From Bos javanicus (lineage: Eukaryota; Chordata; Mammalia; Artiodactyla; Bovidae), in assembly GCF_032452875.1 (NCBI RefSeq), contig NC_083897.1:11080854-11144853 (forward strand): a stretch of DNA of 64,000 nucleotides, given 5' to 3'. This document shows positions 1 to 10,576 of this stretch, piece after piece. The position numbers and the translations under genes are program-made. Within the stretch, counting starts at the first letter, position 1. Each line of letters starts with the position of its first letter. The notes under the pieces are model-generated. The model was not told the DNA's origin and ran no database searches. It saw nothing but the letters and a program-made list of their open reading frames with translations.

Positions 1-33
1 CATTCAGATGCTTATATCTTTCCTTTTTCACTT
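1..33 (-). repeat. BovB LINE fragment cut by window edge
   Basis: The first 30 or so bases match the minus-strand BovB segment also present near 12319 and 51672, between endonuclease and RT. The element presumably continues to the left of the window. It is short, so the call rests on this internal match only. Confidence 0.45.
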
Positions 34-47
34 CGGTGACCTGACTC

Positions 48-929
48 ATTATCAGAGAAATACAAATCAAAACCACAATTAGGTACCATCTCACGCTGAT
101 CAGGGTGGCTACATTCAAAATGTCTATAAGCAAATGCTGGAGATGGTGTGGAGAAAAGGGAAACCTCTTACAATATTGTTGGGAATGCAAACTACTATAG
201 CCACTATGGAGAACAGTGTGGAGATTCCTTAAAGCCTGGAAATAGACCTGCCATATAACCCAGCAATCTCAGTACTGGGCATACACACCAAGGAAACCAG
301 AATTGAAAAAGACATGTGTACCCTGATGTTCATCACAGCACTGTTTACAGTAGCCAGGACATGGATGCATCCTGGATGTCCATCGGCAGACAAATGGGTA
401 AGAAAGTGTGGTACATATACACAATGGAATATTATTAAGCCATTAAAAAAAATACCTTTGAATCAGTTCTAATGAGGTGGATTAAACTGGAGCCTATTAT
501 ACAGAAGGAAGTAATTCAGAAAGAAAAACACCAATATAGGATATTAATGCATGTATATATTGAATTTAGAAAGATGGTAATGATGACCCTATATGTGAGA
601 CAGCAGAAGAGACACAGATGTAAAGAACAGACTCTTGGACTCTGTGGAACGTGAGGGTGAGATGATTTGAGAGAATAGCATTGAAACATGTATATTATCA
701 TATGCGAAACAGATCGCTAATCCAGGTTCGATGCATGAGACAGGGTGCTCAGGGCTGGCGTAATGAGATGACCCTGAGGAATGGGATGGGGAGGGAGGTG
801 GGAGGGGGGTTCAGATTGGGGAACACATGTACACCCATGGCTTATTCATGTCAGTGTATGGCAAAAATGACCACAATGTTGTAAAGTAATTAGCATCCAA
901 TTAAAATAAATTAATTAAATTAAAAAAAG
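48..929 (+). mobile_element. Ruminant L1 3' end (ORF2 tail and 3' UTR)
   Basis: The sequence matches the other ruminant L1 tails in this window (15391-15947, 42380-42935, 45356-46054). It holds the end of ORF2, the G-rich 3' UTR around 785-815 and an A-rich tail at 905-929. It is 5' truncated and the ORF2 remnant carries stops. It is relatively young. Confidence 0.9.
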
Positions 930-933
930 ACAA

Positions 934-1385
934 TGATATTGGGAGCCTCAACCTATAGCAGGTTGATGATGGATATTGGTTCTTGGCCAGAGGTTGAGGT
1001 CAGGCCATGGCAATGAGAACGCTGAATTCCAGCCTTTAGATCACCAGGGACCAGTGGCCAATTACAAGGTCCCAGCCAGTCAGCTTTGTGGAAATAAATT
1101 TCCACAAAAAGATGAAAAGTAGTGAAACAATTTAAGTGTTTATTAGGAGGAAAAAGAGTATATGTGAACAGACACACAGGCAGACTCAGAGAGGGAGTCA
1201 AGCCCTCATGGTCATTTTAATCACTTATATGGGGCATTTCTTTTTGGTTTCCTCTGGCCAATCATATTGCTTTGCCTGGCTCTGAGTCTGTATTTGGTTT
1301 ATCTCAGGGTTCTCCCATGTCTACCATGCGCGTCTCTTAGCCAAGATGGATTCTAGTGAAGAGGCCTATGAGTAGATTGATATCA
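934..1385 (-). repeat. ERV long terminal repeat (minus strand)
   Basis: The interval starts TG and ends CA. Read on the minus strand it has a TATA-like CATATAAG near 1224-1232, then an AATAAA signal near 1140, then a U5-like stretch to 934. A purine-rich polypurine tract abuts its U3 edge at 1386-1407. Together these suggest a 3' LTR of about 452 bp. The family name is not certain. Confidence 0.55.
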
Positions 1386-1620
1386 CTCCCCCTCCCCCCC
1401 TTTTTTTAACCTCAAGGAGCCTTTCTGCACATGTGTAGTTGAGAAGGTCTCCTTGATCTTAAGAAAGAGAACTATGTTGTCTCTTATTTGGGAAGGGCTC
1501 AGACACTCTTCCTGTTCATCTTGAGTATCTGTCCACAGGGGACACACTCTAGCTGTTTAGCCTGGACTCCATCTATTTCCTGCCTCAATATTATTCCTTC
1601 TTGATCTTTTGAGGGACCAC
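1386..1620 (-). mobile_element. ERV internal 3' end with polypurine tract
   Basis: The minus strand shows an A/G-only run at 1386-1407 directly upstream of the LTR at 934-1385, as expected for the plus-strand primer of a retrovirus. The next 200 bp are probably the internal 3' end. No protein domain is recognisable, and the inner limit is a guess. Confidence 0.4.
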
Positions 1621-1879
1621 AAAGATACTTAGATCTGGATTGTGTCAACTGTCCTCTCTCAAAAACTTACATAACTGTTCCTTGATTTCTAAGGAGTGGA
1701 ATAGCTTTCTGAGATCCTGCTCTTGGTCTATAATCCTCAAAATTGGCTCAAATAAAACTTTTCATTTCTTTCTTAGATCAAATTATTAATTTTTCATCTA
1801 TAAAATAATACCTAGGTTACTAGCTCACTAGGGTAAGAGTTTCATCTCTGGGAGATTAGTTTCCTCCATCAAAGAAAAT

Positions 1880-2040
1880 TATACCTAAAATTTGTGTAAA
1901 AAGCAATGCACTGAGAATCAAAAAGATTTATTTCTGATCTTATAAATATGAACTAAAATCTGTGGGCCTCAGTTTCTTCATCTATAGAGTGAAGTAGTTG
2001 GATTTAGATGATCTCTAAACTCACTTTTAGCCCTAGTATG
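1880..2040 (+). repeat. MIR SINE
   Basis: The stretch around 1960-2035 follows the MIR pattern of a 'gggcctcagtttc' core, a purine-rich stretch and a 'gatgatctctaa' block. MIR is an ancient tRNA-derived SINE shared by all mammals. The 5' half is poorly preserved. Confidence 0.7.
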
Positions 2041-2174
2041 ATTTTAGTTGCCTTGAAAATGTCAGTTGTTAATAACATGAATGTTGGTTGATATGTGCCC
2101 TTGCTCTGCAACTAAAAATCATCGGGGGGACATCATTCACATTATAGTATATATGGGTAGGAGTTGTGCCCCAG

Positions 2175-2332
2175 TTTTGCATCCCCTCCCTTGCCTGACT
2201 AGCAACAGCTTGAATCTGCCTTTTGGACCTCAGGGAAGGACAGGGAGGATGAATGAACCCTACAAACAAGAAACAGGGGACACAGAAAGAATTTGTACCT
2301 AGGAGGACCCCACAAGGTCCTGCTTCATTTCA
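2175..2332 (-). repeat. LTR U3 fragment, same family as 29765-30462
   Basis: The bases match 30225-30462 closely, apart from the small BovB piece inserted there. Both end with similar termini (tgcttcatttca here, tgctctaattca there). It is therefore the U3 edge of a minus-strand LTR. The rest of the LTR is not recognised here. Confidence 0.6.
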
Positions 2333-3044
2333 GCATGTACAATCAGCAAAGTGGTTTGCAATTTACTCATCCTTATTAATTTAAAGTGAAAGAAAGAAAA
2401 AGAAAAGAATCCTTTACTTTAAATGCTCTACTGTCAAAGAACATCTGGGGCATTATTTTCAGAGACAATGAACACTATAAAGAAAACATGGAATTTGAAC
2501 TGAAACAAATGACTCCAGACCTGGTTCTTCCATGATTTGGCTTTGAGAGCTCCAGGAAATTATTAGACTCTCTGAAACATTAAGTTTATACGAAAAATTA
2601 TAGAGATGACAAAATTTATAGAAGAGTTAGAACAATGAAATAATATTTATATGAAAGCACTTTTCATATTTGACTACTAACTGTATATATTAAAATCTTA
2701 TAACCTTGAAAGTTTGAAAACTATTCCTCTTAAAATATCTCATAGTTCATAATTTCAGCAATTCAGATAGGTCTTTTCCCACTACAAAAGAATGAAAATT
2801 TATTATACATGAAAGTAATTATTTGCTTGCTTTTTACTATGTTTAAAAGTTAAGCACATCAGGTAAAAACTTTGCATGTTTTATAGAGTATGATCTTGGT
2901 TTGCAATAACCTTCAAATATTATGACTTGACCATGAAGGAAGCAGCATATGCTGACCCAGAATATGACTCTTTGTTATAAGAGTTATCATGACAAAGGTT
3001 ATCAGAAGAGTTATGTTTTTGAAAAAACAACAATAATAGGAGAC
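2333..3044. other. AT-rich intergenic stretch with possible old MIR
   Basis: No gene is visible. Bases 2505-2680 resemble a decayed plus-strand MIR ('gacctggttcttcc' followed by a 'ctctgaaacatta' block). The rest is AT-rich and not recognised. Confidence 0.4.
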
Positions 3045-3725
3045 TGAAAACCAAATAGAAGTTACCCTTTTGTAAGGAACATTTACATTTATTACAAAAC
3101 TCTCCATTTGTAATGTCTCCCTCTCTGTACTAGAAAGAGAAGGATGACTCTAAATCTCTAGAACCTTATCAATGGAGAAGACAAAGACTTAAATCTACAT
3201 AACAACATTACCACTGTTTGCTTTGACTGGTAACCACATATAACAGGCCTCATTCCCTATCCCCAGCACCTTTCTTTTGCCTTTGGTTGGAAATAGTATT
3301 CAAGGTGATGGCTTGGGCCATTTCAGGGAGTTCCTTGATTTTCCTGGGTATCTCCCATGTATACAGGAGGTGTGTGTGTGCATGCTTAGTCACTCAGTCA
3401 TGTCCAACTCTTTGAGATCCCATGAACCATAGCCCGCCAGGTTCCTCTGTCTATGGGATTTCCCAGGCAAGAATACTGGAGTGGGTAGCCATTTCCTTCT
3501 CCAGGGGATCTTTCTGAGCCAGGGATCAAACCCCAGTCTCCTACATTGAGGGGCAGATTCTTAAGTGCTTGAGTCACCAGGGAAGTTCTGAATACAAGAG
3601 GTATCCATGTTATTAAAATTCTGTTTGATTTTCTCCTGTTAGTCTGTCTTTTATTATAGAAGAAAGGAGTCTCAGCCAAAAACCAAGAAGGGTAGAGGAA
3701 AATTTATTTTCCTTCCCTCCAAGTA
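3045..3725 (+). repeat. Solo LTR, copy A, split by a SINE
   Basis: The sequence is paralogous to 25164-25610 over its whole length, including the shared block 'tctcccatgtatacag' and the terminal 'gggtagagg'. The other copy lacks the SINE, which proves a later SINE insertion here. An LTR is inferred from the TG start and the U5-like end. The family is not named with confidence. Confidence 0.55.
3372..3591 (-). mobile_element. Bov-tA SINE inside LTR copy A
   Basis: This is a tRNA-derived ruminant SINE in reverse orientation, with a TG-repeat tail at its left end. It is flanked by the 11-bp repeats atacaggaggt (3361-3371) and atacaagaggt (3592-3602), one mismatch apart. Transcription of such SINEs would use the internal box A and box B of the tRNA-like head at the right end. 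Confidence 0.9.
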
Positions 3726-3829
3726 TGACTGCATACTGAATTTTTGCATTTTTAAATTTGTCAACTTTCACAATGAATTTTTTCTCCACCGTTATATTTT
3801 ACAGTCCAAAAAACTATGGGACTCAAAGG

Positions 3830-4241
3830 CTGACACTCTGGCTTTCAGATCTTTGGACATACTCCTCCTCCTGGCTGGAATATTCTATCCTTCTCTTTCT
3901 ATTCTCCTATAACTATGCCTCGGAGAAGGCAATGGCACCCCACTCCAGTACTCTTGCCTGGAAAATCCCATGGACGGAGAAGCCTGGTAGGCTGCAGTCC
4001 ATGAGGTCACTAAGAGTTGGACACGACTGAGCGACTTCACTTTGACTTTTCACTTTCATGCATTGGAGAAGGAAATGGCAACCCACTCCAGTAGTCTTGC
4101 CTGGAGAATCCCAGGGACGGTGGAGCTTGGTGGGCTGCCGTCTATGGGGTCGCACAGAGTTGGACATGACTGAAGCGACTTAGCAGCAGCAGCAGCATAA
4201 CTATGCCTATCTGATTCCTAGTCCACCTTTAGGGCTCAGTT
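3830..4241 (+). repeat. L2 LINE 3' region (interrupted)
   Basis: Removing the Bov-A2 at 3921-4196 leaves a decayed sequence of the L2 3' region, which resumes at 6043 after the L1 insertion. L2 is an ancient mammalian LINE, so this is the substrate of the later insertions. Confidence 0.5.
3921..4196 (+). mobile_element. Bov-A2 SINE
   Basis: Two Bov-A monomers are joined head to tail, ending in an (AGC)n run. A perfect 12-bp TSD, ataactatgcct, lies at 3909-3920 and 4197-4208. Bov-A2 has no tRNA head and depends on LINE machinery (BovB by family knowledge). Confidence 0.95.
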
Positions 4242-4254
4242 TTGCTTTTTTTTC

Positions 4255-4372
4255 TGGAGAAGGAAATGGCAATCCACTTCAGTATTCTTGCCTAGACAAT
4301 TCCAAGGACAGAGGAGCCTGGCAGGCCACAGACCATGGGGTCACAAAGAGTTGGACACAACTGAGTGACTAA
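4255..4372 (+). mobile_element. Bov-A monomer SINE
   Basis: A single Bov-A unit ('ggagaaggaaatggca' to 'gagtgactaac') lies in the A-rich tail of the L1 insertion. It is either a monomer copy or a truncated Bov-tA. Confidence 0.85.
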
Positions 4373-4449
4373 CTCCCACACACTATTTACTGGAAAATTG
4401 GAATATAATTGTTTTACAGTGTGGTGTTAGTTTCTGCTATGCTGTGCTG

Positions 4450-4633
4450 TGCTTAGTTACTCAGTCATGGACTGTAGCCTGCCAGGATTGTCTGTCCATG
4501 GGGATTCTCCAGGCAAGAATACTGGAGTGGGTTGCCATGCCAAGATCCAGGGGATCTTCCCAACTCAGAGATCAAACTCAAGTCTCCCACGTTGCAGGCA
4601 GATTCTTTACAATCTGAGCCACCATGGAAGCCC
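4450..4633 (-). mobile_element. Bov-tA SINE
   Basis: A minus-strand Bov-tA with the tRNA-like head at its right end. It has small internal deletions against the other copies. It abuts a second, partial copy at 4635. Confidence 0.9.
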
Positions 4634-4634
4634 A

Positions 4635-4755
4635 AGAATATTGGAGTGGGTAGCCTATCCCTTCTCCAGGGGATCTTCCTGACCTAGGAATTGAACTGGG
4701 GTCTCCTGCATTGCAAGTGGATTCTTTATCAGCTGAGCTACCAGGGAAGCCCCTA
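4635..4755 (-). mobile_element. Bov-tA SINE, 5' half only
   Basis: It holds the tRNA-like head and the beginning of the Bov-A part in the same orientation as its neighbour. The 3' part is missing. It may be a tandem insertion or a partial duplication of the adjacent SINE. Confidence 0.85.
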
Positions 4756-4929
4756 GTTGCTGCTATACAATGAAGTAAATCAGCTATATGTATACATATA
4801 TCCCTTCCTTCTCGGATGTCCCTCCCCTCTATTCCACCCATCTAGGTCATCACAGAGCATCGAGCTGAACTCCCTGTGCTATATAGGAGCTTCCCATAAG
4901 CTGTCTATTTTACACATGGTAGTGTATAT

Positions 4930-5136
4930 ATGGACTTGCCTAGTAGCTCAGCTGGTAAAGAATCCACCTACAATGCAGGAGATCCCAGTTTGATCCCTGA
5001 GTCAGGAAAATCACCTGGAGAAGGAAATGGCAACCCACTCCAGTATTCTTGCCTGGAGAATTCCATGGACAGAGGAGCCTGGCTGGCTACAGTCCATGGG
5101 GTCACAAAGAATAGGACATGACTGATTAACTGACAA
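4930..5136 (+). mobile_element. Bov-tA SINE
   Basis: A full-length plus-strand copy within the L1 insertion. The tRNA-like head is at 4930-5010 and the Bov-A body follows. Confidence 0.92.
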
Positions 5137-5148
5137 TAATTTCAATTT

Positions 5149-5356
5149 CTGGTGGATCAGTCAGTAAAGAATCCACCTGTAATGCAGGAAACCTGGGTTT
5201 GATCCCTGGGTTGGGAAAACTGTGTTTGATCCCCTGGAGGAGGGCATGGCAACCCACTCCAATGTTCTTGCCTGGAGAATCCCCATGGACAGAGAAGCCT
5301 GGTGGGCTACAATCCATGGGGTTGTGAAGAGTTGGACATGGCTAATGAGTAAGCAC
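5149..5356 (+). mobile_element. Bov-tA SINE
   Basis: A plus-strand copy with a small duplication of the 'gtttgatccc' box B area near 5196-5232. Its tail supplied the target of the Bov-A2 that follows at 5357. Confidence 0.9.
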
Positions 5357-5638
5357 TGGAGAAGGCAATGGCACCCCACTCCAGTACTCTTGCATGGAAA
5401 ATCCCATGGACGGAGGGGCCTGGTAGGCTGCAGTCCATGGGGTCGCTAGGAGTCAGACACGACTGAGCGACTTCACTTATTTTTTCACTTTCATGCATTG
5501 GAGAAGGAAATGGCAGCCCACTCCAGTGTTCTTGCCTGGAGAATCCCAGGGACGGGGAAGCCTGGTGGGCTGCCGTCTATGGGGTCGCACAGAGTCGGAC
5601 ACGACTGAAGCGACTTAGCAGCAGTAGTAGCAGCAGCA
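5357..5638 (+). mobile_element. Bov-A2 SINE
   Basis: A dimeric Bov-A2 ending in an AGC/AGT run. A 9-bp TSD, agtaagcac, lies at 5348-5356 and 5639-5647, so it landed at the tail of the preceding Bov-tA. Confidence 0.95.
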
Positions 5639-6301
5639 AGTAAGCACAGCATAGCACAGTGTATTTATGCCAAGTCCAATCTCCCAATTTATCTCACTCT
5701 CCCCTTTCTCCGCCCCCCACACCCCACGTTCACATGTCCGTTCTCTATGTCTGTGTCTCTATTCCTGCCCTGCAAATAGGTTCATCTGTACTATTGTTGG
5801 TGTATAAATTGATATAGCCACTGTAGAAAACTAAAAATGGAATCACCATATGACCCAGAAATCCCACTACTGTGCATATACTCTGAGAAAACCACAATTC
5901 AAAAAGACATGTATACCCCAATATTAATTGCAGCACTATTCACAATAGTCGGGACATGGAAACAACCTAAATGTCCATCGACAGATGAATGGATAGAGAA
6001 GATGTGGTGTATATATATATATATATAAAATAGGGCTCAGTTCAGTCATGATTATCTCTTGGATGACCTCCTAGTCTGCCCAGGGAAATCCTTCCTTACA
6101 TTTTTACCAGATGCTGTGCTAGGCTCATTACATAAATGAGCTAGATGGACCAATTAAGGTATTTTGGGAGTAGCTTTCATTACTTTTATTAGTCATTTGA
6201 AAAGGGCTGTATTATTCATCAATAAGATGACTGTGTTATGCCTTTAACCTGCCATATAATCTGGCCTTTTTGACTACAGTTTACTGGAAGGACACCTCAT
6301 G

Positions 6302-6430
6302 CTGCTGCTACTGCTGCTGCTAAGTCGCTTCAGTCGTGTCCGACTCTGTGCGACCCTGTAGACGGCAGCCCACCAGGCTACCCTGTCCCTGGGATTCTCC
6401 AGGCAAGAACACTGGAGTGGGCTGCCATTT
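6302..6430 (-). mobile_element. Bov-A2-derived monomer with 25-bp TSD
   Basis: It begins with (CTG)n, the inverted AGC tail, and holds one Bov-A unit in reverse orientation. A perfect 25-bp direct repeat at 6277-6301 and 6431-6455 flanks it, which is long for a LINE-mobilised SINE. The element is truncated to its 3' unit. Confidence 0.92.
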
Positions 6431-6620
6431 CAGTTTACTGGAAGGACACCTCATGATATATAGTAAAGCCATAGTTGTCAAGAGGTTTGAAGATAGGTTA
6501 CTGGAAGCTCTTTCCAAATCTTATGGAAATTAATAAAATCAAGTTGACTGTGATACAAAAAAATAAATAAATAAAGATTTTATTTTCTGGTGGCAGGTGC
6601 CAAAGCAAGTTGACACCAAG

Positions 6621-6836
6621 GTGAAAGTGAAAGTGAAGTCTCTCAGTCGCCTCCAACTCTTTGGGACCCCATGGACTGTAGCCTACCAGGCTCCTCCCTC
6701 CATGGGATTCTCCAGGCAAGAGTACTGGAGGGGGTTGCCATTTCCTTCTCCAGGAGATCTTCCCGACCCTGGGATTGAACCCAGATCTCCCACATTCCAG
6801 GCAGATGCTTTAACCTCTGAGCCACCAGGGAAGCCC
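6621..6836 (-). mobile_element. Bov-tA SINE
   Basis: A full-length minus-strand copy, with 'gtgaaagtgaaagtgaagtc' tail bases on the left and the tRNA-like head ending in 'ccagggaagccc' on the right. No clear TSD was seen. Confidence 0.9.
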
Positions 6837-7022
6837 AAAGAAGGTACTATGCAAATAACAGGAAGTGTCAGAAGCTATGAGTGAAGAAAGGCTTGAAGAC
6901 TGGACAATACCAGGATAATGGTAGGAGTGGTCAATGTAGGGGGGAAAGAGAAGCTAATCAGCTATTATGGTAGAAGAGTCATCAATTTTTGCTTAGAAGA
7001 TGTTGACCTAAAACCAATAGAC

Positions 7023-7290
7023 TGCTGGTTATTCCTCTAGTAAAGATGAGTTTATGGAGGTTAGCAGAGAATTGCAATTTGAGATCTGAAACCATGGCAA
7101 GCCACATGTAATTCCCCCACATGGTGAGGGAAGAGAAATGCTTTTATCTAGGGAAAAGGAAGTTGAGAAGGTAATAGTAAACAAAGAGTCCCATGGCTTT
7201 TCTTTGGCTGAGTCCTTGGTATGAAGGAGTCTCTTTTCTCCCAGTTGGGTGTGAGAGCTCCCCATTCTGGTCTCCCAGCTCTAATTGACA
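7023..7290 (-). repeat. 3' LTR of the ERV
   Basis: About 268 bp starting TG and ending CA. Its first 130 bases align with 17964-18111, sharing 'ttgcaattt' and 'gatctgaaac' blocks. This is the only nearly complete LTR of the element. Confidence 0.65.
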
Positions 7291-7307
7291 TTTCTGTTTA
7301 TTACTTT

Positions 7308-7308
<1 letters not shown>

Positions 7309-7344
<36 letters not shown>
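7309..7344. repeat. (TA)n(TG)n microsatellite
   Basis: A compound dinucleotide repeat, TA at 7309-7321 then TG to 7344, in the ERV end. It is likely polymorphic. Confidence 0.95.
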
Positions 7345-7599
7345 ATTTCTTCCTGTTGATTAACATCTTTCTCTGAAAACATTACTGATCAAGGGTCAGA
7401 TTTTCTGGTTTCAGCTGGTTTTTGTCCCTCAGTGCCAGGCCAGATCTTTCCTGAGTGTAATGAATTGTGTCAGAGGAAAAATGCACAGACTGGGAATTTA
7501 TTGAGGTCACATTCTAGTAACAAGGAGGGGTAGAAGGGAAAACTTTCAGGCACTTTTTATCTAAAGTTCATGTGTTATTAAGATCATAGGAGATCATCT

Positions 7600-8660
7600 G
7601 AAGTGTTATGTCATCATCAAAGGTTTGGCAACAAACTTCCAACAGACCTGGTCCAGATATTTGGGAAAGTTGTTTCATTAGACGTCATCTGCTTCAGTTT
7701 CAGAAAATCTTTACTTTCAGGTCACTGGATGATGTGCAGGTCCACTCAGGGTTCAGTGTATTTTTCACATGGGTCATTGAATCCAGGAGTCTATTCCTTG
7801 GAATTCATTGGCACAAGGGTCACTTAGACATATCTGATAGGATCCTTTTGATGAGGTTGAAGAGAGTTCTTCTGGAGGTATCTTTTTCAATGGAAGAAAT
7901 TTCCAGTTTGTGAGATTTAATGCTCAAAGTCTTCATATTCTAAGGGTACACTGTGAAGAGCTCACTCTCCCAAAACATAGTTATTTTCAAGATAAACAAT
8001 TAGGTCTTTGCAATATCAAAGTATCTCTCCTTTTAAAAGAAACAGAACAAAGTACATTGGGCAACCTGTGACTATCTTAAAAGGTGACAGTTTATGAGTT
8101 CCAAATGGGATGAATCTGATATTTAGAAGGACCAGTGGAAATACTTTTGGCCAAGTTCCCTTTTGCAGAGTCCCTACAAATTTTGCCATTTGAGTCTTAA
8201 TTTTGAGTAAGCCAGAGGACTGAGGGTGGTAAATGCTGCAAAAGTGTTGTAAAAGTGATCAACCAACACAGACTTGTCAAAGTACCTGACAAGTAAAATG
8301 GGCTTCTCAATATTAAAAAAAAAAAGAGCCCCTCAGATATTATGAAGTTTGAAAGGAATTCCCAAGGTAGTGATGATCTCCAAAAAGGCTTCCGCCACAG
8401 AAAGGGTAGTAGCATGTCTGCAAGGAAGACTTCAGTCCAGTGTGAAAACACAGATCATGACAAAAACATATTTATATCCATAGGATGGAGGGAGTTGCAT
8501 GAAATGCATTTGCCAGGCTTTGAATGGCCCATTAGATGGTTTAAAATGTCCAGGAGCAGTACGAACTGGCTTCTCTGGGTTGTACTTCAGAGAAGTGGGA
8601 CAAGTGAGGCAGTCACTTTTTGTGTCCTTGTTAATGTTTCCCACCAATAATAATTCATGA
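7600..8660 (-). pseudogene. ERV integrase remnant
   Basis: The minus frame at 8647-8432 reads short blocks typical of a retroviral integrase core start (APGHF, PSNGPF, WQM, LPPSYGYKY). The frame at 8451-8197 continues it, and 7913-7600 resembles the C-terminal SH3-like and GPY/F part. Stops and frameshifts are frequent. Integrase would join viral DNA to host DNA; this copy cannot be active. Confidence 0.75.
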
Positions 8661-9684
8661 AGACTATCTTAAGTAGATCAATGGTTTAATGCATGTACAG
8701 TGGTAAGGAGTGGGACTTTTAGAGTCTCTAGGAGGACTGGGTTGTTATTTGGTCTAAACCAGTGTTTCCTCTTCTATTTTTTATGAAACCAACAATTACT
8801 GAATTTCCAATCTTGTTTCACCTTTTTATGAGGTCATTTGTTGGGCTTCTCTAGCCAAGTTGTCTAAATTAGCATTTCAGGAAATATCCCTTTGGACCAT
8901 GACAGAAGTTTGGCTGCGGCTAGTTCCTTTAAGAGTAGCATTCCTTGCAGAAATGCCAGCAAGGTTATTTCTCTTAGCTTCCAGAAAGCCAAGTTTAAAA
9001 TGTCTCAGAACCTTAATAATAGCTGAAGTTGTAGGTAAAAGTATTGCTTCCAATAATTCCTAAATGTAGAGGTCATTTTAAATTTTATTTCTGCTGGAAG
9101 CAAGGAGGCCATGCTGTTTTCATAACATTCTGAAGTCAGGAGCTACTCTGAAAGTGTATCTCCTATCAGTATAAATACTGGCAGCTTTGTCCTTGACTAA
9201 AATTCAAGCCCATGTAAGAGCTTATAATTTAGCTGTTGCACCAAAGTAGCCATAGGTAAAAAATGCTGCCTCAGTAACATCAAAAGGAGTTGCAGGAGCA
9301 CAGTCAAGAGGTGGTCCATCATCATTACACAGTGGTAATTGATTTCATTGGTGATGGAAGGGAGAAGAGTATCAGGGTTAAGGTTATTACAGTGTAAAAG
9401 AGTTATGTGAGGAGGTAACAAAAGGATTTCATAGGAGGTGAGGCGGCTGAGAAATGTTGAGTGTGACAAGAATTCAGGAGGGCTTCTACTGTGTGAAGTG
9501 CAAAAATGGCTAAAGAGGACTCCACAATTATTCTCTCAATGGCTTTTACTATCAAGGCAGTGGCCATAATGACTCTAAAAGAAGGGAAGTATTCCCATGC
9601 CACAGTGTCCAGTTGCTGGTTGTATTACATCATGGGTCAATGGTGGTCCCTATGTTTTGAGGTGAGTACCACAAAGGCATTTCT

Positions 9685-9725
<41 letters not shown>

Positions 9726-9954
9726 CACTCCTTCCAATGTATATATATATACATACATATATATGTATGTATATATATATATATACATACATACATATAT
9801 GGAATCTGATATATATAAACTTTGGAATCTGATAATTGGAATGCCCAAGGGCAGGTGACTTCTTCAAATACTTATGAGACCTTAAAAGCAATGTCATCTA
9901 GCTATTCCCATAAAATTGGGTTGGGATTTTTATTCTTCAGTAAAATTTATAGAG
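8661..9954 (-). pseudogene. ERV RNase H and connection remnant
   Basis: Minus frames at 9897-9637, 9603-9403 and 9469-9197 match the stretch between RT and integrase in class I-like pol (blocks such as HTVEALLN and SRLTSYE are visible). A CA/TA microsatellite at 9687-9800 interrupts it. It is multiply frameshifted. Confidence 0.65.
9687..9800. repeat. (CA)n followed by AT-rich microsatellite
   Basis: (CA) at 9687-9720 and a TA/TATG-rich run at 9738-9800, inside the RNase H remnant. Confidence 0.95.
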
Positions 9955-10163
9955 GGCTTCCCAGGTGGCTCAGGGGTACAGAACCCATCTGTCAATGCAG
10001 ATGTGGGTTCAATCCCTGGATCAGAAAGATACCCTAGAGAAGGAAATAGCAACCCATTCCACTATTCTTGCTTGGGAAATCCCATGGACAGAGGAGCCTG
10101 GCAGGCTACAGTCTATGGGGTCATAAAAGAGTCAGATATGACTTAATGACTAAACAGCAACAA
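9955..10163 (+). mobile_element. Bov-tA SINE inside ERV pol
   Basis: A full-length plus-strand copy from 'ggcttcccaggtgg' to 'aatgactaaacag'. It splits the ERV pol on the opposite strand, so it is younger than the provirus. Confidence 0.92.
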
Positions 10164-10168
10164 TTAAC

Positions 10169-10576
10169 AGAGGCCAGGCCACAAAGGGAAATTTGGAACC
10201 CAGGTTCAGCAACCAACTAGTTTGAGAAAAACTCAAAATTGGCTCTTAGTTTTCTGTTTTGGGAAACACAGTGAAGTCTATCTGGGTCTTATTGAGGTCC
10301 ATGTTCTGATATCACATACCCGAAATGTCAAACCTGAGTTCAGACACATTGCAATTATTCTCTCATGACTTTACATTTCTTAGAAGGTTAAAAGCTTTAG
10401 TAAGTGATCCTGTCTTCCTGTGAGGAGGCTTGAGAAGGAGAGCAAAGAAGCAAATCATCTAAATATTGCAATAAAGCAGAACCTCCAAGGAACTTTATAT
10501 CATCCTTATGAGCCTTCAGAATTTGTGAGAAATAAGGACTCTCAGTAGAACCCTGAAGCATTATTATTAATTTTCA
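10169..10576 (-). pseudogene. ERV RT palm with YLDD box
   Basis: Reading the minus strand, the codons at 10465-10454 give YLDD, preceded by a glutamine and followed by a hydrophobic stretch, the polymerase catalytic box. Downstream bases resemble the thumb and connection. Stops occur in all frames. The N-terminal RT part lies beyond the BovB, at 13222-13700. Confidence 0.75.

Larger units (their letters stand above)
4242..6030 (-). mobile_element. L1 with 5' inversion (twin-primed), SINE-riddled
   Basis: A 12-bp TSD, tagggctcagtt, flanks it (4230-4241 and 6031-6042). Next to the left copy lies an inverted A-rich tail (T-rich, 4242-4253). The left part (4373-5795, minus) is L1 3' UTR. The right part (5796-6030) is an upstream L1 segment on the plus strand, so the element is 5' inverted with an internal loss. 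Later SINEs at 4255-4372, 4450-4633, 4635-4755, 4930-5136, 5149-5356 and 5357-5638 are embedded. Confidence 0.85.

Noticed and set aside
3398..3679. Many 60-95-codon frames with recurring peptides in and around SINEs.
   Set aside because: They are translations of Bov-tA and Bov-A2 units, which have no coding role. The same peptides recur at every copy.
4930..5010. tRNA gene candidates in the SINE heads.
   Set aside because: Only tRNA-like box A and box B remain within Bov-tA SINEs. No cloverleaf or intact acceptor stem was seen.
9506..9832. A 108-codon frame with His-Thr and Tyr-Ile repeats.
   Set aside because: It reads through a CA/TA microsatellite on the strand opposite to the ERV pol.
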